Assembly: GCA_027576995.1 (NCBI GenBank)
Contig: JANBQC010000089.1
Span: 1-63,427 of the forward strand
DNA length: 63,427 bases
Source: Dimargaris cristalligena
Lineage: Eukaryota > Kickxellomycota > Dimargaritomycetes > Dimargaritales > Dimargaritaceae
Direction: 5' to 3'
Each line of letters begins with the position of its first letter. Position 1 is the first letter of the stretch. Position numbers and translations under genes: made by a program. The notes under the pieces are model-generated. The model was not told the origin of the DNA and did not search any database. It saw only the letters and a program-made list of their open reading frames with translations. Positions 11,814-20,650 of the stretch are shown here, piece after piece.

Positions 11814-13371
11814 TCATTGGGTAAATGGTTTAGAGATCTTTTCCCACAGCGATTGTTTCGGTTCAAACTTAGCCAATGTTTCAATGGGATAATGATTAGC
11901 GGGGTTTGATTTCATAAACGCCTCCTTGGCAAGATTGGGCGCAAATCTCGGCACATTAAGTACGACGCCTAGTTCACCACGGGATGATAGGCGAAACCAG
12001 TATGATCCCATCTGAAAACGGTGACATGTCACATCGTCCGATTTCAACCAGACATTTTTATCGTTGACCAGATTGACCAAGTACTTCTTCTGTTTGCTGA
12101 GCTCTGAATTCGCCAAGAATTTCCTGTAGCAGCCGAAACTTAGGTTTATCAGAGAGCCCCGTAGTGCCTGGACAAGTCCAAGCACCTGCTCGCCGTTTTC
12201 ATCGAGAATGGCGAGAGTAAGGAAGAAGTAAGTGGATTGTAGTCGGTGATATCGAAGATCGCTATCACTATTCATCCAAGACAACCGCGGAGTGGCGATA
12301 TCCGTAAGCTGCAGGTATTGGCTGATTGCAGAGTATTGCTGAGTCTGATAGAGATGGACGATGGCCAAGTGAATCGACAAGCCCGCAATCACAGAGACGG
12401 CCAATTGGGGGTCGTAGTAGAATGCTTTCATGGGCGCCATGCTGAGACCCGATTCAGCCCCTACTTGATCCAGCCAGTCCTCGAAAAGGGAAGGCTTGCC
12501 CCGGTAATTTGTAGCTCGAATGTAGATAGTACTCAGCAACTGCAATGTTTTGGCATTGGCGAACTGGACCACGACTGAACTGAGGGCCGGTGAGATACTG
12601 TGTAGGGGACTGGCTGGATTTCCCTGGCCGTTTGTAGGTTAGCCGTCCTTCCCTTGGTTTAAAATGATGTATTTCCAGTTGGCGCTGGACAAGAGCAAAT
12701 GGCCCTGGTTGGCAGCCATGAATGGATTAACACAATCATCTAGGTTGGGCTCTGCTGTCCAATAAGCACCATCGTCCACTCCTTGCTTGGTATGGCTTTC
12801 ATAATTGATGGTCCTCATAATCACCTCGACTGCCGTCGTCGATTCCAACGGTGCTACATTGGACCATACTCTAGCCCATCCTCGGACGGCCTCAGGGTCA
12901 AGAGTGGATCCAGCTAATAGCTTGCCAGTTTCATCTAAGAAACCGTTTAACTAGAGTGCATCAAAAAATAATAGGTATTTAGTTTAGGATATGAAAACGG
13001 CGACATCCACTACTAGCCAGCATAGCCGAACTTGGCCTTTGGAGAAGTGCAGATTGAGTGCTCAACTCTGATTGATAATAACGGGAACTTCAGGGTAGTC
13101 AGGCCAGCGTAATGGTTGGGAATAGAGGATTTAAGAAAGTACGCACTTTCGTGGTAACCAGCTCCTTAGGTTTGTTCTTGACACTTCCGTGGATTGACAG
13201 CATCGCCATAAGCCAGTCACCGGGTCCCAAAAAGTCGCCTACTTTAGAAATAATCTCATTGGGGATTTCTTGAGTTCGCTTACCAAGCGTTTGGCGTTGC
13301 AAAGTATCAGTGGCAACTAAGCAGTTGGTAAACAACACCAGAATTGCAGCGACTGAGACAATAGCTTTCAT
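11814..13371 (-). pseudogene. Secreted F-box-like protein, left copy, interrupted by a stop
   Basis: Paralogue of the gene at 17125-18692, with the same two-exon layout: exon 1 13371-13147 (75 codons, as in the intact copy) and exon 2 12950-11814. Exon 1 encodes a signal peptide (about residues 1-19), a Lys-Arg pair (31-32) and an F-box-like stretch (IPNEIISKV...DWLMAML). In exon 2 an in-frame TAA at 12641-12639 replaces the CAA glutamine codon of the other copy, so translation would stop at residue 178. The next 209 codons remain open and well conserved, so the break looks recent. The intron donor is GTGCGT here and GTGAGT in the intact copy, a second possible defect. A sequencing error or a functional short protein cannot be excluded. 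Confidence 0.7.
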
Positions 13372-13420
13372 TATTTTATTTACTGGATAACGAAGAACAT
13401 CCGAGATTGGTGGGCAGGGG

Positions 13421-13428
13421 TATATAAA
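13421..13428 (-). promoter_or_regulatory. TATA box of the left secreted-protein copy
   Basis: A TTATATA-type box on the minus strand, about 50 nt upstream of the ATG at 13371. The intact paralogue has the same box at the same distance, inside a conserved context, which supports a real core promoter. Confidence 0.5.
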
Positions 13429-13796
13429 GAGCAAGGTTTAGTAGCCGGGGTATAGGGTGTGGGAATAGTGTGCCGTAGCTAGGAAATAGGCAAATACAGG
13501 AAAGTATTTAGGATGTAAACATGAGTGAATAATATAGCGAGACTTACCAAGAGCAGTGGTTGGGTAGAGGGGGTAATGGTAATAGGGTGAATAGAAGGGT
13601 GGGCGAGTAGTTTACCAAAAATTGGGGGGGGGGCTGTCTGTATTTATAGGTAATTTTATAGGTAATGATCCTAAACCCGTGAAAGACACTAACCACGCAT
13701 ATTATAGTATTTGGGTGGGATTATTACAATTGTATAGGGGTTTGAGTGAACTATAAAGGGTGAGATAGGCGGGAAAATTAATTTGAAGCCAAGAAG

Positions 13797-13850
13797 AGTT
13801 GCCTTGTCAAACATACGGGTGAAATTTGACCCAACTGTATAGGGTTTTGA
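13797..13850 (-). repeat. Decayed relative of the 144-bp repeat end
   Basis: On the minus strand this reads AAACCCTATACAGTTGGGTC followed by AAATTTCACCCG. That resembles the right end of the dispersed repeat (AACCCTTATATAGCTGGGC, GAATTTCACCCA). It straddles the point where similarity to the right duplicated unit ends (13823). Confidence 0.4.
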
Positions 13851-14349
13851 ATGATATGTGTATGTGATAATATATATCAGAGATCTGCTTCCGCTGGCGG
13901 ACAAACAAAAGTGAAGTTGATGATAGCAGGCCTCTTGAGGCCGCGATAGACTTCATTTCGTCAGATTTGATGTATGATGTAAATGGTTTTTTGTAAAAGA
14001 CGAATCCCTGCTTTAGCAGGTTATATATACTGCTGCTCTAGTCCGGGGCATGCCCTCCCTTATTCTTCCTCAGACCTTTTGTGAGTCATGAGTACGAATT
14101 TTGCTAATGCCTAAATTTGTGATTGGATTGAATAAGCAATTAACTAAATCAACCATCCCGTGCTTATTGAAGTGGATTGATGCTAAATACTAATGTTTCC
14201 AGGTGGGCTTACAAATGATATTGGGTGGGATGCTATCATCAACTTCACTTCTACTGGTCTGCCAGCAGAAGCAGTTGTCCAAGGGGGAATAACATTCCCA
14301 TGAAGGACCACTTATACTGGGCTTTCCCAACAGAAGTTTATTGATGAAA

Positions 14350-14796
14350 TTATTTATTGGATAGTACTGAAGGGACATATTCCAGGGATAGTTGTGGCTG
14401 GTAATAATATTATTGGAAGGTAGTTACTGAGGACCAATTGGCACATTGTAGGATATCCTCATCCTTGATTCCACAGAGCTTTGCCATTATTGATGACACT
14501 ACTTAAAATGAGTGGGCTGTGAATTGGGATGTATCAATCCCTGCCTCTTGTAATAATGATTTAAGCCACCAGGCTAAAGTATCCCCTGAGGCATTGTGGT
14601 GACTGTTAAATACTACAAATAGTTTTTGTTAGTCCTGTAGAAGGTGTCTTAAAGGCAGTGACTAGTCTAGGTATTTGGCTAGATAATGAACTGGGCAGAT
14701 GGTAGGATTTTCTTGTAGAGCCCAGAGATTTAATTTTTTATAGTCTCCTTCCTTAACTTGAATGGTCACTAAATTCACCAGGATTGGTATAGTAAA
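14350..14796 (-). pseudogene. Tyrosine recombinase relic (DIRS/Crypton-like)
   Basis: A minus-strand frame broken by TAA/TAG codons reads as the catalytic half of a eukaryotic tyrosine recombinase. In order: a basic strand (VTIQVKEGDYKKL), NPTICPVHYLAKYL, a linker, then FTAHSF-stop (14514-14503), where the family has the H-x-x-R box. There follow AKLCGIKDEDIL, CANWSSVTTFQ, and a Tyr triplet (14409-14401) that would contain the nucleophile. Stops sit where arginine is expected, as if CGA or CGG had become TAA or TAG. Such recombinases occur in DIRS-like retroelements and Crypton DNA transposons. The relic cannot be assigned to one of these because no reverse transcriptase was recognised. It is plainly non-functional. 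Confidence 0.65.
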
Positions 14797-15279
14797 CTTA
14801 CTACATTTTTTACTTTCTTTTATTTTTTATCTATTTTTCACATTTATTAGAAGTACACCCCTAATAAGTAAATAAGCCCCTGGCCCACTGTGCCCCTATT
14901 CACAGTGCAGTTAAAAAAAGTTTTCTCCCTTTCCCTTTTTCCTTCTATTTTTTCACATTAAATTTATTAGTTATCCAAGTATTACCTATCCTTTGTGATA
15001 ACTAGTATAATTATCTGGGAGCTCCCTTTACTTTTCCTTTGCTTAGTTATGCAATCTTCTGGGGCCTTCTCTCCCTTTCTCTATTATTCATCTATCTTTT
15101 TATTTAGGCTTCCCCTTTAGAGTATAAATATTCCCCCTTACTACTGCCTCTTAGAATAGTAAGTCTATTATTAACTTTCCTATTCTATCATCTATCTTTT
15201 AAATAAAGTTCAGTTTTCAAGGATTTAATTTCAGTTCTTTACACTAATAACATTTAGGGCTAACAGATACTGTTGGAAT

Positions 15280-15810
15280 TATTATTTATTTACTTATTCT
15301 AACTGTTCTTCAATGGATGTACCATAGAGGAAGTCCTGGTGTTTATTTATAATGATAGGGACCTGCTGTTAGAGTTTGCCAGGGAGTTTAATGGCCTTGG
15401 CAGTCTGAGAGCAGCATTTAGTTATATACTCTGCAAAGAAGTGGAGCTGGAGGTCAAACAAGCAGGCTAAATAATTACAGATGGATGTAGGGTCTTCCCT
15501 TTCATCAATTAATTATACTAAGTCACCAATGGATTGGATATTGTGTCCAAAATATTGTTAGTATTTTGACAGGGTTTTATCAGTAGCTATGTTAATTTGT
15601 GCCATTTTAATGGCTGCTAAAAGGTTAAGGTATGGTGGTTTAGTAATCAGTATTGGGTACTGTGGTCCTTGTTGAATGGACTAATTAGCCCAGTTACTGT
15701 TAGCTAAGGGGAGGAAGTTGTGTTCTTCAATATATTGTGTAAGGTACTCTGGGATTTACAACTCCTTTGTGGTATAGGTAAGGATATGGGGGGCCACATT
15801 GCCAAATTCT
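15280..15810 (-). pseudogene. Unidentified coding relic in the CpG-free island
   Basis: One minus-strand frame gives about 175 residues of protein-like sequence broken by at least six TAA/TAG codons. Blocks include PQYPILITKPPYLNLLAAIK, FGHNIQSIGDLV, NYLACLFDLQLHFFAEYI and KHQDFLYGTSIEEQLE. As in the recombinase relic, the stops are the kind that would arise from CGA/CGG codons. I do not recognise the family. It could be the N-terminal or accessory ORF of the same element, since it lies upstream of the recombinase in the same direction, or an unrelated captured gene. Confidence 0.4.
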
Positions 15811-17124
15811 ATATTAACAGGATTACTAATTTGAATATAAGAATCTTCCATATATAAATAAATAGATATGCTGGCCCTTCTAATCTAACCTAATATGGCT
15901 GGATGATTACCCACTATATCAGGCCTTATAGCACCATATTAAACTCCCCATAGTTACCCCTGGTACTATGGGGTTATTACCTATTACTTATAAACCCCCC
16001 AGTTGGGCTCCCCGGTGTTCACACTAATCACTCCACAATCAATCTGTGGAGTCTTCCAGTCCCCATAAAAGTCTTCCTAATACAAGGACCAGCTGACTGG
16101 CTTACTTATCCATAGTTTAGTTATATAGTTCTTCCCTTGGGGCCTCCCTCTAGAGCAGTCCTCTGCATATATAAAACTGGGCCCCATTGGGACCAGTTGG
16201 GATCCCTAGCTTATTCTTACCCTTAGTTTACCCCCAATAAATAACTATAGACACTTACCCCCTTGTACTGACCATAAGTATGCATTGTTACACATCCCTT
16301 ACCTAGTTGTCCATATTTACTTTATTTAGTTAGTACTATGCCCCTCCCTAATGCTAGTAGCCTGCTTAGCCAAGTTTAAAGCCCCACCTACTGTTAGAAG
16401 TCTATCCCTGGGACTCTTGATGGATTAAGAGTGGATAACCTGGGTAATATAAATAGGGGACATTTTAAATGGCAATAATGAGAGGGTAAAAAATACCTAA
16501 ATAACCTAATATAATGGGTTAGAAATAGGGCAGAATAAAAGGCCCATTTGGATATATATATATTTCATTATTGCCTGCATGACAATTTATTAGACTAATT
16601 TTGATACATAATATGGGGGGACCATTAAACTGGTCGCAGAGATATAGTTAAAAGAGAAACTAATTTAAAGAGAAAAAAGAGAAAAGAGAACCTGCGTGCA
16701 GCAAAGGGGGAGCACAGGCATGGGGTGATAGGTGAGGTTGGGAGAGACCCAGTGCAAAAAGAGAAAAGATAAGGAGAAAAGGGTGGTTTGTAAGACCGAC
16801 TATCCTTATATTGTACTATTGCCATTGGTCAATAAAGGTGGGGTCTCCTCTAAAAAAAGGGGAACACCATCTCAATATGTGGACACTTGCGAGAGGCTAT
16901 CTATCATTGATGGCCACTGTTACTGAGCAGGACCTCGTCCCGGTGACGTAATTGCCACTCCACGATCTCGGCGGCAATAACATATTTATTTATTGGGTCC
17001 GGTGGCAACACCTGTTTTAGAACAATTGTGCGAATTTCGAAAGTAATTGTCGAAGATAAAAATGATATTCTTCCAGCCCCCTCCCCTTATTCTGCACAAT
17101 ACAGCAATACAAAAGCAATGGCAT

Positions 17125-18692
17125 TTAGAAGAGAGCGGCGTGTCTTTGGGTAAAAAAATTACCGATCTCTTTCAATAGCGATTGTTTCGGCTCAAACTTA
17201 GCCAACGTTTTAATGGGATAATGGTTAGCGGGTTTAGATTTCATAAACGCTTCCTCGGCGAGTTCAGGCGCAACCGTTGACAAATTAATTCCGACGCCTA
17301 GTTCACCATGGGATGATAGGCGAAACCAGTACAATCCCTTAGAAATAATTTGGCAAATCCTCCCTTTTGACTTCAACCAGACATTTTTATCTTTGACCAG
17401 ATTTTCCAAATACTTTGTCTGTTTTCTGAGACCCAAACCCACCAAGTGCATCTTATAACACCAGAGATTTTTCCTGTTAGGACTTTTCTGTAATGCCTGG
17501 ACAAGTTCAAGCACTTGCGCATCGTTTTCATCAAGTGTAACGAGCGTAAGGAAGAAGTAAGTAGCATCTAGTCGGTAATTTTGAAGCTGAGCGGCATTTC
17601 CAGTCTCCATCGCCAATTCTGGAGAGTTAATATTCGGAAGCTGCAGGTATTTTTTGATCTCAGAGTATTGTTGGGTCTGGTAGAGATGGACGATGGCCAA
17701 GTGGATCGACAAGTCTAGCATCACGGTGAAGGCCATTCTGCGGTCTTGATAGCATTTTTGCATATGCGCCATCTTGAGACCCACTTCATCCCCTATTTGA
17801 GATAGCCAGGCCTCCGCAAGGGAGTTTCCGCCTTGGTAACTGCTAGCTTGAATGTTGATAATACTCAGCAACTGCAATGTTTCGGAATTGGCCAACTGGA
17901 CCACGACTGAACTGAGGGCCGGTGAGATACTGTCTGCGGATCCGCCGGGCCTTCCCATATCATCTTTAGGTTGCCCGTTATTCGCTTGGTTTAAACGGAT
18001 GTATTTCCAGTTGGCACTGGTCAAGAGCGGATGGCCCCGGCTGGCGTTAAAGAATGGATTAATACATTTATCTGGGTCGGATTTTGATCGCGCAAACAAC
18101 CCTTGATTGGCATACATTTGATGAAAGATGGTATGCTGAACCATGGCGATTAAGGCCGCTGTCGTTTCCACCGGTGCTAATCTGTACCACACTTTAGCCA
18201 GATTTTTGATGGCCTCTAGATCTTGGGTGGGTTCAGAAAACAGCTTACTAGTTTTATCTAAGAAGCTGTTTAACTGGAGTGCATCAAAGATAATAGGTAC
18301 TTAGTTTAGGGGTGGAAACGATGCATCTTCATGTGGTCCACAAAGCCAAATACTGCCTTGGGAAAAGTGCAGGTTGAGTATACAGCCCTGATTAATGATA
18401 ACGGGAATTTCGGTGTAGCCGTGTCAGGGGAATAGATGTTGAATATATGACTGATGATGATACTCACTTTAGGGATAACCTGCGCCTTAGGTATCTTCGC
18501 GAGACCTCCGTGGATTACTGATTCCATCATAAGCCAGTCATTGAACTCCAAGTCAGCGCTTATGTTAGCTAGAATCTCATTGGGGAGTTTTAGAGTTCGT
18601 TTCCCAGGCGTCTGGCGTTGCGGGACATCAGTAGCAGCCAAGGAGTCGGTAAACAGCGCCACCATTATATGGATTACGGCAATGACTTTCAT
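17125..18692 (-). CDS. Predicted secreted protein with F-box-like motif (intact copy)
   Basis: Unrecognised family, 457 aa. Exon 1 is 18692-18468 (75 codons, GTGAGT donor) and exon 2 is 18273-17125, joined in phase 0. Residues 1-20 form a clear signal peptide (Lys near the start, hydrophobic core VIHIMVALF, Ala-Ala end). A Gly-Lys-Arg at 30-32, kept in the paralogue, looks like a Kex2 processing site. Directly after it, LPNEILANISADLEFNDWLM (36-55) matches the start of an F-box helix set. The remaining 380 residues are probably helical; HLAIVHLYQTQQYS and SANWKYI are identical or nearly so between the copies. F-box proteins normally act in the cytosol, so an F-box behind a signal peptide is odd. 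It may be a look-alike, a retained short N-terminal signal, or a secreted effector. No function is claimed. Confidence 0.75.
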
Positions 18693-18741
18693 TTTGGGGT
18701 TTACTGGATCAAGAAGTACGCGTGGAGTTGGTGAGGAGGGG

Positions 18742-18747
18742 TATATA
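18742..18747 (-). promoter_or_regulatory. TATA box of the intact secreted-protein gene
   Basis: A TTATATAC context on the minus strand, 50 nt upstream of the ATG at 18692. It is conserved in position and surroundings with the box of the left copy. Confidence 0.5.
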
Positions 18748-19131
18748 AGGGGCAAGGTTTAGCAGTCGGGATATAGGATGTGGGAATGATGTGCCGTAAC
18801 TAGGAAATAGGCAGATGTAGGAAATTATTTAGAGTATAGATATGAGTAAATAATATAGCGAGACTTACCAAGAGCAGTGGTTGGGTAGAAGGGGGAGGGG
18901 GTAATGGTAATAGGGTGAATAGAAGGGTTGGCTAGTAGTTTACCAAGAATGAGGGGGCAAGCTGTCCGTATATATATAAAATTACCATAAACTCGTGAAG
19001 GGTGCTAACCGTGTATATTATAGTATTTGGGTGAAATTAGTGCGACTATATGGGAGTGTGAGTGAAAACTAAAGGGTGAGATAGGCGGAAAATTCGATTT
19101 TAAGCCAATAATAGCTGCCCTGTCCAACATA

Positions 19132-20650
19132 TTTTTCGTTCAAAGGTCTCGGTGAACCTCTCCCATATTGAGTCCACAGTGGCATTGGGGTGATGGAAAA
19201 ATAGATGTTCGTTTTCAATGAATTGAAGGTGAGCCGCAACAGGTAATACATACGGACTACCCTTGTCCACCCCTCCCTTTAGGCGACTGGTCAAACCTTT
19301 GAATAAAAGAATTCTTAGTTGCCTATTATTGGACTAACTTGATCTCCTCGGATGCTAAGTATTCAATGAAGGGAGGACGGGAAAGCTCCCGTTGTGCCTA
19401 ATAAGCCTGATGCGGCGTTTAAATGGATATCGCCAAAGCACCGGAGGTTGAACAGATATCAGGCTAGGAAGGGATTATACTGCGACCTCCGATTTAAAGT
19501 ACTTTTGACTCCATCCGTGGTGCCCCGTTCCTGGTAACATAGGCTCATTTCCTTTATATGGGAGAAGTTCATCCAAGCTGTATAACGAAAAATTCATTTG
19601 ATAAGGCCAATATTACTAGTTAAAAATAAATTTCCCATATATTCTCCCATACACATATAATGCAAACCCTTATATAGCTGGGCTGAATTTCACCCATATC
19701 CTTCAATGGCCCACTTACCCAATCACGGTGCCAGTGTAACAACCAGCTGGATGGGAAGGTTTACCTCTGTCGGTTGTTATCGAAAGAAAGTGCTCCCGCC
19801 CCCCCTAGGTCTGGGAGGCTACCTTCTATAGTATTTCCTATACAATAGACCTTTTATATACTTACCCCTTGTGGCCCTCTATTGACACGTAATAATACTA
19901 ACATTGGCGGTTGAATTTTCACCCAACGTAACGGACCCTACTATATCCTGCAATAAGGCTTTAGGGGCATCTGCAGTAGTCGTGGAGTGATGTAGCAGGT
20001 GGTTTGAGCTGGACTAGGCTTATTAGTTAGAAAGTAGGCCTGCTGCGGAACCAGCAGTGCTAATTGACTGGAAACCCCTTTTTTCCCTCTCAAATAATAC
20101 AGTGGCCGCAGAAGGCGTTCTTCAATTAAAGAAAAGGGGTTCGAAGTATACTAATTGCACTAGTGGGCTAGTAAGAGGATGATGAGGTAGGTCCATCTGA
20201 GTCATAGAGCAAAAATAAATACCGGCTGTCAAACCAAACTATGTCAGCTGAACAGACGACTTAATCGATATTGCTGTTCAATACAACCTAATGAATTTAC
20301 AGCCAAGTGGGCCTTAGCTTAAATTCAATAAATCTGGGATGAGGTCTATACTCAAGCAATTCACCTAAAACCATGTCACTAAGGATATGTCGGCCCTTAG
20401 ATATTATACAGCGGATCCTCAATGGACAATTCACATTTAATACCATTAAATGATAACCAAGGGCGAAATGCAGCCTAACTGTATAAAATTTTTAACAGTA
20501 TAGTAGGTACAGGAAAAACAGCGGGGTTAATAATGTAACCGGCAATATCAGTCGCAGCAAACACTCATTTCGCTAGAGGGCATAACTGAACCCCACCCAT
20601 ATTGTTTAGGGTTATTTTCATTTTAGATATATATAAATAAGCCGTATGAA
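19132..20650. other. Intergenic with repeat copies
   Basis: No gene is supported. It holds the second full copy of the 144-bp repeat (19556-19699) and pieces that look like decayed relatives: 19910-19940, 20461-20495 on the minus strand, and 20581-20605. Confidence 0.5.
19556..19699 (+). repeat. 144-bp dispersed repeat, copy 2
   Basis: Same orientation and length as copies at 245 and 54840, and closest to the 54840 copy. It begins ATATGGGAGAAGTTCATCC and ends GAATTTCACCCATAT, which are inverted repeats of each other with a few mismatches. Confidence 0.8.

Larger units (their letters stand above)
11560..13823 (-). repeat. Tandem-duplicated unit, left copy
   Basis: About 2.26 kb is clearly related, base for base, to 16890-19131 in the same orientation. 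Similarity covers the whole secreted-protein gene plus about 250 bases downstream and about 450 bases upstream, including a shared block around AGACTTACCAAGAGCAGTGG (13545 here, 18862 in the other copy). It ends abruptly at 13823 (19131 in the other copy). A short telomere-like run, CTAACCCTAACCCT, at 11740-11753 is present only in this copy. Confidence 0.85.
14161..16634. mobile_element. CpG-free island of decayed mobile DNA
   Basis: In 2,474 bases I find one CG dinucleotide (near 16013), against roughly one hundred expected at this base composition. Both flanks, and all other parts of the window, have ordinary CpG. On the minus strand the island carries two coding relics full of stops: a tyrosine recombinase (14350-14796) and an unidentified protein (15280-15810). 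On the plus strand are AT-rich blocks with LTR-promoter-like pieces: TATAAATA near 15123 with AATAAA near 15202, and TATATAAAA near 16167 with AATAAA near 16236. The pattern fits an old element whose CpGs were methylated and lost by deamination. The exact element ends are not visible. Confidence 0.7.
16890..19131 (-). repeat. Tandem-duplicated unit, right copy
   Basis: Direct-orientation partner of 11560-13823, about 2.24 kb. It includes the intact secreted-protein gene, its promoter and about 440 bases further upstream. Conservation is strongest in the coding exons and in a short non-coding block at 18855-18890. Confidence 0.85.

Noticed and set aside
12951..12956. Apparent in-frame TAG at the start of exon 2 in the left secreted-protein copy
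   Set aside because: The aligned right copy has CAG at the same place followed by the same TTAAAC; both serve as splice acceptors (YAG), so this is not a nonsense codon.
13620..13640. G-run upstream of the left secreted-protein gene as a possible G-quadruplex
   Set aside because: A single homopolymer run and not four spaced G-tracts; the paralogous unit lacks it.
14161..16634. RIP (ascomycete-type CpA mutation) as cause of the stops
   Set aside because: CpA is plentiful in the island while CpG is absent, which fits CpG deamination and not RIP.
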